Shown piece by piece: positions 41,557 through 55,044 of a stretch of DNA of 64,000 nt; position 1 is the stretch's first letter, and every line of letters starts with the position of its first letter. Both the position numbers and the translations under genes were made by a program. Under the pieces are notes generated by a model. That model searched no databases. It was not told the DNA's origin and was given only the letters and a program-made list of their open reading frames with translations. This stretch comes from Scatophagus argus (Eukaryota; Chordata; Actinopteri; Scatophagidae): the NCBI RefSeq assembly GCF_020382885.2, contig NC_058494.1, positions 12,418,001 through 12,482,000 on the forward strand, in the 5' to 3' direction.

Positions 41557-41566
41557 GTCATGTGAC
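41557..41566. promoter_or_regulatory. MiT/TFE-type E-box upstream of trappc5
   Basis: GTCATGTGAC, identical over all ten bases to the site upstream of mcoln1, lies about 310 bp upstream of the trappc5 ATG. It may also serve pglyrp2, which is transcribed the other way. Confidence 0.4.
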
Positions 41567-41569
41567 ATT

Positions 41570-43006
41570 AGCCTTGATGAACATGGTAAGTCGAAACTGG
41601 GGGTTTCAAAGTATTTTAACTGGATTTCAAGTTTAAAAAAACAGCAACATGACACTACACTATCAGTCTACACTTTAACTTTAATTTTAAATTTAATTTA
41701 TGTAAAAAAAAATAATAATTTAGTAGGCCTGTGTAAGATTTTCTTGATGTCCACATTTTGCATTCATAAATAGTAATAGTAAATCATTAAATGGCCATTT
41801 TTAAAAAAAGATTTCTCATTCCTAATATTTATTCATTAATCTGCACAAATTCAGGTATTGCAGCAACATAAGGACAGACGTAAGCAGAAATAAATAAAGC
41901 AAATGAAATAATAAAACTTAACTTAATAAAAATAAAAACTGATATAAAACCATTGAAATAGAAACTACATAAGAACAAATAAAAGGCAAGAAAGTAAGCA
42001 GTTTACAGACTAAATGGTTCATAGTTTGTCATGCATAAATATATAGCCTATGAAATTAAAACGTGTTATATTATAATAATGGATACAATATAAAGTGTGT
42101 GATGATTTAATATTACCACAACCTACTATGTACAAACTATAAAAAATTCAAATTCTATGATTTTTTTTTTGATTAAATGACTTTTTTCCTTTGTGCTCTA
42201 GATTGTTGTTGTTCTTCTTCTTCTTCTACTTCTTCTTCTTCTTCTTATTATTATGGGAAAAACTGTTATAACTGTACATCTGTTAAGTCATGTGATGATA
42301 CTTTAACACCATTTTTGTGCAACTTCATGGTTTCACTTCAAATGGCATCGCTAGGACTGCTGTTTTTCACAATTTCCCCACATTTCAAGTTCCTTGAGCT
42401 TACTGTTCATGTGATCACCAGTGACTAAAATGTGTGCTGACCCTAGTGAGTACACAACAGATGCACACATCACATGACATGATAAACATTAACCATAAAT
42501 CTACTTAATCTTTCACTTCAGTTGTGTTTATTCAATGACTCCCTGTATGCAAATAAAACTGTACAATGCTGTATTAAATATGGAGAGAGTGACCAATGCA
42601 ATAGATTTTTTCTTTAAAGTACTCGTTTTTAATCTGTATAGTAATCCTTATGTGGATGCCCAGACTTTGTTTTACTCATGACACACTTTAACTTACTGTA
42701 GGCTAAATCAATATTTGGAGCCACCTGTGTACAAAGAGTACCCTTTCCTATTGGGACACAATATCGCACTCATGCACGTACACAAATACACCTACACAAC
42801 TCCTCTCAGAAGTTTTAGGGAGCACTACTGTGCTCTGCAACTTAATTTTTTTGAATGCTTGCATGTTGAAGGTTATTGTAGAGATTTGCTCATATTTCAC
42901 TGTTTAGGTTTTCTTTTGTTCATTAACTTGGGGAAATTCAATTCCATTTTTCAACTTAATACAAAATTTTTTTTTTTTTTTAGAGGCAACAAGCAAGAGA
43001 TGCAAC
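41570..43006. other. Divergent intergenic region between trappc5 and pglyrp2
   Basis: AT-rich, no supported exon. It holds a (TTC)n run at 42203-42254 and three CATGTG boxes at 42287-42296, 42407-42416 and 42469-42478. A T-tract ending TTTTAG at 42983 looks like an acceptor just before the pglyrp2 start codon, so a 5' UTR exon may lie further upstream. Confidence 0.45.
42203..42254. repeat. (TTG)n/(TTC)n trinucleotide repeat
   Basis: TTG units change to TTC units and then TTA units. The Ser-rich reading frame across it is an artefact of the repeat. Confidence 0.85.
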
Positions 43007-46000
43007 ATGACTTTATTTGGACTATTGTTTTTTGTTCTGGCTTCACCCTACTTATTTACTGTTTATAGCAGGCCAGCAGGTAAGTTCGATTATTCAAAAT
43101 ATGTAAACATTTGTGTTATCTTGAATTAAATATTTCATTAAGCTACATAGTTTGTTTTCAGTATGCTGATAATATTCTGTCTAGTTATCCTGTTATGATG
43201 TGCATAACCATTTACTTGAATTATGTAATCTTTGAAGAAGTGTAGATTTTCAGTGCTTGATTTTGAGCTTAAATATAACACAACTTTAATCATTGCTGTC
43301 TAAGATGTGAAAATTGTTACTTTTGAAAAGCATAACAAGACAGCCATGTCATCTTGTTGATAGGGGTGTCAAATGAGAAAATTTGGAGAGCACGGGCAAG
43401 CAAAGCATTGCTTATTTAATGTGGAGGTGCGTCATTAAGGAACAAGGGACGTGTCAGACATTTTTTATCACTATGTTAGACCACTCCAAATCATTTTTGT
43501 ACATGCTCTAACCTATCTTCAGTATGAATATTGCCACCACAATGTCAGTATCATTAATTTTATCATACACTGGACTTTTGTTTTAAAATCCTATCTTACT
43601 ATCTTTTATTGTCTTCTCCCTTCTTTCTACAATCAGCTTTTGCTAAATTGTCTTTTCCAATAAATGAGTTAATTCACTAATTCATTAATATACTACAATA
43701 TTCTCCCTTCATTTCTTTTGTTGCCATTTCATGTCATTCTCAGGTGTCCACCTGCGTAACATGGAGAGCTTCATCCGAGCTGTACAGCAGGTTGAAGACT
43801 CCAACTCTGATCTGTCGGCCCTGGCTCTGGTCAGGGCCCTGAGGAGGACAGCCGGCCATGACGATGCGATGACCATCCATTTCTTGGGTGCTTCATATAA
43901 TCTCAGCGATGCTGAGGTGCTAGAGACAGCCATTTTCAATACTTCATCCTTTAGCTTTTTTGACAAAGCCATCCATCACATTGTGACGGATTCCGGAGAG
44001 GAACGAGGAGTGGTCCTCACTCCAGATGGCACCACAGTAGCTCTTGCACCCTTATTGCTAGGAATTGAGTCGGGACTGAAAGCCAGGATGGATGGCATGC
44101 CAGCTGTTGGGATTTTCCCTCTCACCTTAGGCAGAACACTGGGCCTGTCCTTCCTCAGCCTCCAGGACTTCCCTTCATCTTATCGCCTGGGGCCAAACGG
44201 CTGCTGGGACAACGTGGACCACCCTAAGGTGTACAAGTTGTCTCGGCCTGCTACTCTGGCCACTGATGCTGTTATTAATGGGGGCATGGATGGAGCTATA
44301 CTGGGCCTGGACCTCAGCAATCAACCTGAACATGAGCAGTTGCCGTCCCTCAGTGAGATTTTGAAAGAATATTATAGTTTTAGTCTACATGAGGGGCAAG
44401 GTCTTGATGCCATGACCAACCATATCAGCCCAAGGCGAAGGGAGATCTCTAGATCCATGCTGGAGCCCCTTGATCTTCACAGTCAGGTGATAGAGACACT
44501 AGCATTAGTCTGGAAGCTGGAGAAAACTGAATGGATTGCATTGGACAATGGAGTGGGGAAGGCAGTGAAGGAGGGACTGCAGGCATTTGTGCACAAGTAC
44601 TGGGGTGAGCTATGAAATAGTCAAACAAACTGCACTTGAGTGCAAGGTAGGGCTGCAACTAATGAATGTTTTCATTGTTGATTAAACTAAGGGTTATTTT
44701 TCAATTAATCTACTAATATTTTTGACTGTGAATTGTTGTGAAATTGTGAAAAAATGTCAGTTTGTCAGTTCAGTTCAAATGTCATTTCAGACTTTCATAC
44801 ATCGGGGGCACAGACAAATGAATGATAATATTTGGTTTGTGTCTTGCTGGATGTGTAAATAAGCAAATGTTTGTTGGCACAGTGCTGCAGCAAACGGTTT
44901 TGTTGCAGTTAAGTGGTCAATCAGTCGATCAGTGTAGGTTTTTAAAATATATTTTGAGCTGGACGTTTTACAGTTGAAGAATAAGCTTGTCGGTGGTTTT
45001 TGCTGGACAAACTATGTTATGGCTTCATTTTTGTAAATTACTTTAAATATATCTTTCTTCAATTTGTTGTTCCTCATCAGTCAACAAACACATAGATACT
45101 GATAATGGTTTATATTGGTCAGACTGGACTAGACTCTATAGGCTCTCTAGGTTTGAGCCTTGGGAATATAAACTTGTGAATATGTCATGACAAAATCTGC
45201 AGTGGTTTTAGCATCCTAACCCTCATCCTGTCACTTTCCCTCCTCAGATTGCCCACAAATCATCCCTCGTTGTCAGTGGGGTGCAAAAGCCCCTCAGGGT
45301 ACACCTATCCCACTTTCCCTGCCCCTCAAGTTCCTTTACGTTCACCACACCTATGAGCCATCCTCGCCCTGTTTATCCTTCCCACACTGCTCTCGCAACA
45401 TGAGATCCATGCAACGTTTCCACCAGGAAGATCGTGGCTGGAGCGACATAGGATACAGGTAACCAATCCCTGGAAGGAGGAGTCTGACATCTTGGGAAAT
45501 GTGCTTATTGCTTTGTTGCTGAGAGTTAGATGAATACACAGATACCACAGTTCACGCCTGTGTTCAGTGTGGAGACAAGATGTGGTTTGGCTAGTTTAGT
45601 ATATAAACAGGAAGCATGGGGAAGAAGCTTATCTGGCTCTGGCCAAAGGTTAACAGTTGGCCTACAAGCACCTCTGAAGCTCACTTATTTAGATGTTGTA
45701 GTATTTGTTTCATCCATACACAAACTGAAAGGAAAAACAGTTTGTTACAGTGAGTTACATGTTGCAAGTAAAGATGGGTATGGATAATATCCCTAGATTC
45801 GGCATTAATTTTAAGTATCCTGCGCTACATGTGCCGTAACATCACCCTCCACTTTTTGCGTTGGACATTTTACATAAACGTTTACCTCAGATCAGTTACT
45901 GTATACTGCACTTGTTAAACATGTTCTCTCTTTGTGCTCTCAGCTTCGTGGTCGGCTCTGACGGCCACGTCTACGAAGGCAGAGGTTGGAACCACCTCGG

Positions 46001-46250
46001 CACACACACCAGGGGACACAATCACATAGGGTATGGCGTATCAATTATCGGTAACTACACTGCCACTCTGCCGTCTCGCCACGCCATGGAGCTGTTGCGC
46101 CATCATCTAGTCCGATGCGCAGTCGATGGAGGAAGACTGGCTGCCAACTTCACCATCCACGGCCACAGACAGATGGTGAACTACACCAGCTGCCCTGGAG
46201 ACGCCTTCTTTTCAGAAATAAGAAGCTGGGAGCACTTCAAGGAACGCTGA
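43007..46250 (+). CDS. pglyrp2: Peptidoglycan recognition protein 2 (N-acetylmuramoyl-L-alanine amidase)
   Basis: Four coding exons, 43007-43079, 43744-44604, 45248-45458 and 45944-46250, join in phase to 483 aa. Exon 1 encodes a signal peptide (MTLFGLLFFVLASP...). Residues 25-311 are the long N-terminal region typical of PGLYRP2, with the conserved RGVVLTPDGTTVALAPLL segment. The PGRP/Amidase_2 domain starts about 312. Zinc ligands are present: His344 or 345 in VHHTYEP, His456 in GHRQ and Cys465 in TSCPG, with Tyr381 in DIGY. Presence of the Cys marks a catalytic PGRP that cuts the bond between muramic acid and L-Ala of the peptide stem, rather than a non-enzymatic receptor. The protein should be secreted; the mammalian one is a liver plasma protein. 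An out-of-frame ATG at 43000 overlaps the start. trappc5 lies upstream in opposite orientation and a dead g-type lysozyme gene downstream. Confidence 0.95.
44646..44960 (+). mobile_element. hAT-like MITE fragment in pglyrp2 intron 2
   Basis: It opens with AGGGCTGCAACTAATGAATG followed by TTTTCATTGTTGATTAA and CAATTAATCTACTAAT, the recognisable start of a common teleost hAT-type element. The 3' border is vague. Confidence 0.5.
45475..45745 (+). mobile_element. Common teleost MITE copy in pglyrp2 intron 3
   Basis: Blocks GGGAAATGTGCTTATTGCTT, GAGAGTTAGATGAATACACA, CTGGCTCTGGCCAAAGG and AGCACCTCTGAAGCTCACTT occur in the order known from a very abundant non-coding fish repeat. A fragment of the same family is in the gfi1-like intron near 52405-52530 and a rearranged pair near 63141-63600. 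Confidence 0.6.
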
Positions 46251-46400
46251 GGATGTCATGTACAGTGAATCATCTTGATTTGTCAACTGTTTGATATCTG
46301 GAGCATTTTAGTCAGCCGGTCCTCACAGTATGAAGCTTTGAATCTTTCTGTCAAGCAGTATGACTCTAATGTAAAAGAATTTTGAGGTAATCAAAGCATA

Positions 46401-46406
46401 AATAAA
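46401..46406 (+). promoter_or_regulatory. Candidate poly(A) signal of pglyrp2
   Basis: AATAAA 150 bp after the stop codon. A second AATAAA lies near 46638. Confidence 0.5.
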
Positions 46407-47865
46407 TTAATTTATGATTATTCAGTTTTTTGGTGGTTGTTTCTGATCATATCATTGGCTAGTGTGTGTATATTGTCAGGTATGTATGAATATAAATTCT
46501 AATTCTGTTTTCCTATAGGAGTAATACAAAAAATATCACTTTTAAGTCCTACTGTACATTCATCTTGTTTCTCCACTTTTTATTTTACAGGAAACAGACT
46601 CCTCAGAGACAGGAGGATAAAGAGACTGGTCCGCTGTAATAAAAGTGACTGTTTCTAATACCCGTCTTGTTCATTTGCATTAAGTCTTCCACTGACAGGA
46701 TTCATTCTGATACAGCTGAAAGAAACACACACAGTCCTTTTCCTGTGTTTAGCAAACGTTTTGATTCAAAGTGCGTAGTAATATCTTTACCACAGCTTTA
46801 GAAAGCAAACTATCCTCAGAATGAATGGATTTCTATAGATATAAAATGTGCACTGACAAATACCATTACATTCACAAATGTCCAACTTGACTCCAAACAC
46901 TCAGTGTCTTCCTCAGTGGTATCAGTTCCATTAGATAAACTGTTTCACTTGCTGATTGCTAATATTACTGTGATTAAGTAACAGATCATTGACAATTCAT
47001 ACAAGCCACATTAACACTCGCATTTAAATTTTTTTCTCATAGGACGACCTGTGTGAATATTCAATTCTGATTGGCTGCAGGATATTAATTATTTCCTGAT
47101 AGTGGACCTTCGGTGAAGCTGTTTAGTTACCGTTTTAAATTAGCAACACTGCTAGTCCTGCAGTGCCTCATTCTCACAACAGGACGGCAACTGTACACAC
47201 AACACAAGTTGTCACTCTTAACTCTTAATAATCATTTCACATCCGATTTGCTATTCAAGTCACTACTTCAGACTGCAGCCCACAGCAGATATTTACTATT
47301 TGTTTGTGAAAATCTTGATTTGGGGACAATGACATGGCTGAAGGCTCTACATGGCTCTATAGTCTTGTTGTTAACGGTAACGTCAAATGACACATAGACC
47401 GTTAATACCTTAATAATGGACACCTTGTCAGGCATTATCCCTCACATATTCAAAACATACAATGATCTATTTTTGCCCTACAATACGGCCATTACCTGCC
47501 AAAGGCTAGAGGTATTTTACTGGATATTGCTGTGAATTGTTGAGCAGAATCAATGTAACTTATTAAGAAAGTGACATTAAATGGTGTTGAATGAATCTAG
47601 TGGTGTACTGGTAGCATGTTGTGTCAGACTGTGAGATTTTACTGTGCATGGTGAGGTCACTTGAAGTCCAGTAAAAAAGAAGAAAACATTTCATCTATAA
47701 GCACAACATTCAGAACAAGTTGGGCTCAAGTGCAAGGCAGGGTGGTTTGCCTGCTGGATAATTTCATTGCACAGTCTGCTGCGCCTAGTCACAAATAGGG
47801 AACATATTTTTTAGTTACTTTCACTTAGTCACTCCCACAGAGGGGTTAATATTGGTTCCTCACCA

Positions 47866-47955
47866 GTCAGTTTTCAGAACTGATGAAGCTGCTTGGATTA
47901 GCAGCGAAACGTCTTCAAGCCTATCTACACAGTCCAGACGCCTTGCTTTAACTCT
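47866..47955 (+). repeat. Dispersed repeat with a hammerhead-ribozyme-like fold
   Basis: The core CTGATGA (47880-47886) is followed by one A, then a perfect 5-bp stem GCTGC/GCAGC (47888-47892 with 47901-47905) with an 8-nt loop, then GAAA (47906-47909), then CGTCT (47910-47914), which pairs perfectly with AGACG (47936-47940). Flanks AGTT and AACT could close a third helix with an internal loop. This is the order of hammerhead helices, but one A is extra before stem II and the expected U before the cleavage base is C. A second, degenerate copy is at 19843-19961 on the other strand. Confidence 0.45.
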
Positions 47956-48954
47956 CTGCGTGCACAAATAGGGAAGATGATATGGACTTCAGTCAAAGCA
48001 TACAGTAAACACTTGACCCCAATGTTTTCTCATGATTTTGCACATTAACCTGACCCACTTTTCCTCACACACTGACACTAAATTACCTGACCCAGACCGT
48101 TTACTTTGTTAAGTTCATTGTACCAGGGGAAGAAACACCAGATGAGAATACAATGAACAAGCAGCCAAACCCTCACAGTGAGGATGTAGTGATTAAAATC
48201 AGAATAGATATTTGACAGCATTATTTGGTTGCGAATGATAGGATGGTACAAAATACAAGTTTAAAAAAGTTTCATTCGGCTAAAGGGCTTGTACCACCAA
48301 AAAAGCAATTGCGTACCCATTTCCTAGACCATCAAATATACAGCTCTTAAGTTTTATAGTTTAATTTTGCTTTGTTTACAGTTCCTCAAGTCAATAAATA
48401 AAGCATGCTAAGCTACGAGGCATCCAGAAACTGTGTAAACTACGATTTTTAACCCTATTTCAACTGTGCATGGTAGGTCTTTACAGAAATTCAGAATTTT
48501 ATTGACATCACAGTTATTCTGCTGAGGAGCACTTCGGCTACCACACAGTGTAGTCTAACATTTCTGTGCAGTATCTTTAATGACATGAAAAGGAGCTCCT
48601 GTCCTCTGAACATCTGTGAAAGTTCGAAACTTGTGGAATATCTTTCACACTGACAGGAAAAGTAACTCTGAACAAAATTCAGGGTAAATGACTAAATAGC
48701 AGCCTCAGCCGATTTCAGTATCCAGTCTGGGAAATATCAGGGAGTCTCTACTAACCTCTACTGAGAAATGAAATGTAAGTGTGCAGATGTAAACAAAGCT
48801 GATGAACAGGATAGAGGATATAAAACATTAACTAAATAAATGTTGTGTAAAAAATGTTGTAGACCTTTGTGCATTATTATTTTCAAATCTCAACATTCAT
48901 TTTAAAACTGATAATTTAGAACTCTTTATATTTTTAAACTGTTTTGCACATTTT

Positions 48955-49056
48955 TTGCTTTTTGCACTGTGTTCTATTCCTGTGAGCTGCCATGACAAGT
49001 GAATTTCCCCGCTGTGGGATCAATAAAGTTCATCTTATCTTATCTTATCTTATAAA
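48955..49056 (+). repeat. Retroelement 3' tail with (CTTAT)n
   Basis: GTGAATTTCCCCGCTGTGGG, ATCAATAAAGTTCA and then CTTAT units. This is a common 3' end of teleost LINE/SINE copies; no coding part adjoins. Confidence 0.6.
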
Positions 49057-49429
49057 ATGAAAGGAAATTTCCCTGTGAGGTAGTGTTGTTCACTATTTTC
49101 GTGACTTACAGCCTTTTACAGTGAGCTGCAATAATTCTGTGCATGTTACCATCAGTGACAGAGGATTTCTAATAAATCAGCTGCTGTCACCTGATTTCCT
49201 CCCCACTTCCTGTGAGAAATACATTGCTAGCTCTGTCATCCATCTGCAATCACCATGTGCAATACTCTTAGTCACTTACTGTTAGTCACTCACTGTACAT
49301 AAGAAATTATTATTTATGCAGAACTTTGTAGTTGAGTTCTAGATAGGTAGATACTATTTTATGTATTGTTTATTTTTATATTTCTACATTTTTTATTCTT
49401 ATTAATATTTCTGGTCCTGTAACTCTTAT

Positions 49430-49520
49430 CCCAGTGCTGTTCTTGCACTCTGCTGTTGGAATGCTGCAAGTTCTTCTATGTAGGACAAATAAAGGTTTTC
49501 TTATCTTATCTTAACTTAAA
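49430..49520 (+). repeat. Second retroelement 3' tail with (CTTAT)n
   Basis: TTGCACTCTGCTGTTGGAAT leads to GGACAAATAAAGG and CTTAT units. It has the same tail unit and orientation as the copy 450 bp upstream but a different body. Confidence 0.55.
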
Positions 49521-50017
49521 TAGAATAGGATGAGAAAGTCAAAGTGAAACCTAAAGGAAACATTCTTATGTAAATACAGGGTGGACAGAGAGACACAGCT
49601 CTAGCATTCCAGTTTCAAAAGGACCATCAGCTAAAGTAGCAAGAAAGATGAGTGAATTGGGAATTGTGTTGTTTTACTGTTGCTTGAACTTCTTTTAGCT
49701 CTGAATGTGCTTACATACATCCTACATCATCATCATCATCGTTATAATCATTATTGCTCTCTAACTCCCTAAAAGTCCCATCAAGTCCTCATGCTTTGTC
49801 CTCATGCTGATGTGTAGGTGTGTTTGTGAAAATGAATCTAATAGTAAGAGTTCAGCAGGACAGGCTGGAATACCCAGATATAAACCCTGCAGCAGAGAAA
49901 CACAGGAGCTGATTTGATATATTTGAATGTTATGGATTGACTGATGCATTTGATGGGAAACAAATGCATTTGTTGAACTCAGGCCATAATCCCGTTGTGT
50001 TTGATTTCTCTCTAAAG

Positions 50018-50692
50018 ATGCAAGAACATCACACAAACTGGCAGAGTGTGATGGGGTCAGAATGGAAAGATACAAGTCTAAAATCAACCACGTGGGACAT
50101 AAATATGGAATCGATACAGTTTTCATTGCTGCCATTACCTCCAGAGAGTCCAGAGCTGGAGCTGCATTAGGTAAAGGCAAGAGAGACTATGGCAACACCT
50201 GAGTGCTGATGCAGGTCGCAACAAATACTGCTGTTTTATTCACATCCTCTGACATTACAGTACAATAACAGCAGTGTTCATCCCATGTCTTTAGGCTGAT
50301 GTTAATCCAAACAGAGGTGGACATACTACTACTACGAGGTGACTTGGACAGTGAGGAACACCGCTGCCAAGGTACTGAGATCTTGGTTTATTGTTATCAA
50401 ACGGATCCATGAAAAATTCCCTGGCTGGACCAAAGAGCAGAAGCTGAAAGGTCTGTTGGAAGATCAACATGCATCAGCTGTCTTTGCTTAGTGTTGTTCT
50501 CACTGGTTATTTGCCTCTGCAGGAGGGATGGCGGCCTTCAATGTGGGGGATGGAAATGTCCATTCCTATGAAGACATGGATACCTACACAACCAGTGGAG
50601 ACTACTCCAGTGATATTGTTGCCAAAGCTCACTTTTTGAACGTTTTAAGAAAAATAATGACCTATGAAAATAAATGGCCTTTAATTCATTAA
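50018..50692 (+). pseudogene. Goose-type lysozyme (lyg) pseudogene
   Basis: Three exon-like blocks keep clear g-type lysozyme sequence. Block 1 (50018-50213) encodes RMERYKSKINHVGHKYGID and the active-site segment SRESRAGA with the catalytic Glu, then hits an in-frame TGA at 50200-50202 where the family has an aromatic residue before G-LMQ. Block 2 (50295-50450) starts DVNPNRGGHTTT, must change frame to read GDLDSEEHRCQGTEIL, and must change frame again to read IKRIHEKFPGWTKEQKLK. Block 3 (50523-50692) encodes GGMAAFNVGDGNVHSYEDMD ... SGDYSSDIVAKAHF and then drifts from the family C-terminus. Splice sites at block ends remain. The 5' exon was not found. The stop plus two frame changes cannot be explained by splicing, so this copy is dead. 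Intact g-type lysozymes hydrolyse peptidoglycan; whether another copy exists in this genome is not visible. Confidence 0.9.
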
Positions 50693-51470
50693 TTTCATCA
50701 TCATATATCAATTGCCAGTCCTTTTCAGTTTACTCAAATGCATAACCCCACCATATATTTCAGACTCAAAGCCTTCCTGTACCCGTTAAAGTTAACAGAG
50801 GGCTGTTTCTTGTAAATCGTGTTTTTGTATTGTTTTTTTTTTTCCCCTCCCTCGGGAATCATCTATTGAGGCCTCAGGAAGGAAAGCTTATGCAGAGGAG
50901 AATAAAACAGAGAGCGAGATTTAAACTAGCCAGTAAACACAACCTGCCTGCAAAGTGAACAGAGGGACATCGTGCAGCAGCCCTGCTGCTGATAGCGCTT
51001 GTTCAGGATTAAAGGCTAATTAGGGCTTTTCCGGTGGGTCACACCAGAAGTCCCTCTTGTGTGTCAGTCGAGACACATTATTGGGCAGATTGGAGATTTT
51101 GATTTCCTTATAAATGTTTACTGGTAGATATTCAAGGCACAAAATCATCCAGATATGGTCTGGAAAACAAACAAACATGGCCAACAAATCTAAACATACA
51201 GATAGCATAAATAATACATGAGCTGAAGAGCAAACAGATTATATGGTGAGAGTCTGGCTTGACTGGAAGTCAAAAATACTGCCTGCACATGCTACACTAC
51301 AAATGCTTTGAACCACTGACATATAGACAGTCTGGTAAATACTTGACTGGCTATACTCCATGAGTAAATCTAACACTGCCCCCTGGTGGGTATGGTTTTA
51401 ACTGCAACAAAACGACATAAATAGAGCAAGCGATCCTGACAAAATCTCTGTGTGTCCCTGTATAATGCAA
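50693..51470. other. Intergenic region between the lysozyme pseudogene and the gfi1-like gene
   Basis: No exon or repeat family is recognised; only chance frames. Confidence 0.4.
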
Positions 51471-51484
51471 AGCATTATATTTTC

Positions 51485-51490
51485 TTTATT
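51485..51490 (-). promoter_or_regulatory. Candidate poly(A) signal of the gfi1-like gene
   Basis: AATAAA on the minus strand about 500 bp past the stop codon at 51988. Confidence 0.45.
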
Positions 51491-51987
51491 GGGTTGAAAG
51501 CTTGGTGTCAACTCTCACTGTGACAATTTGCAGAAATGTAAGTATAATAATTTGGTAAAAATAATATACTGCCTGAGCTGGTCAGCTAGTCTGTGTAAAA
51601 GCAACATTTCTACACTCTCATATCAGTGTACTGAGGAGGGGAAAATAAAAGCTCAGCTCAACATAAAACTTGGAGTTCTGCCCCATGATCACAGAGAATA
51701 TGGACAAATCACTGGGGGGGAAATAAACAGTATTTTCTTAGGATTCGTTCATTTGCCCTCATCTTTTGTTGTGTTTACAATTACATGATTTTTTTTCACA
51801 CCTCTTCAGATGCTGTTAATAACTAACATTACTCTGTTGAAAACTTGAGCAGGGTAAGAACAGTATCTTTCTCCCTTCAATGTCCTAAAAGACAGTTAAA
51901 AGCGAATTAGCTTTGGATATAAGATTTGACGTTATCATAACATGAGCACAGTCATTATCTTTCAGCCTGAAGACTCAGTGGTGTCAG

Positions 51988-54994
<3,007 letters not shown>

Positions 54995-55044
54995 CACTCA
55001 GGAGTGGGGAACACTTGCTCTACACCTAAAATCAAAGTCATCTA
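54995..55044 (-). other. 5' UTR of the gfi1-like coding exon 1, with a short uORF
   Basis: A T-rich tract ending CCTCTAG on the minus strand looks like an acceptor at about 55043. The exon then begins with ATG and reads 15 codons (MTLILGVEQVFPTPE) to a TGA that overlaps the main start in TGATG. A second AG (TTTTAG) 15 nt downstream could be used instead and would remove the uORF start. Confidence 0.45.

Larger units (their letters stand above)
46660..50010. other. Intergenic region between pglyrp2 and the lysozyme pseudogene
   Basis: No supported exon. It holds the hammerhead-like repeat at 47866-47955 and two retroelement tails ending in (CTTAT)n units. First exons expected for a complete lysozyme gene were not recognised here. 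Confidence 0.45.

Noticed and set aside
42715-43068. 117-codon plus frame running through the pglyrp2 start
   Set aside because: Out of frame with the signal peptide and exon 2; only its last 22 codons, from the ATG at 43000, matter as an overlapping uORF.
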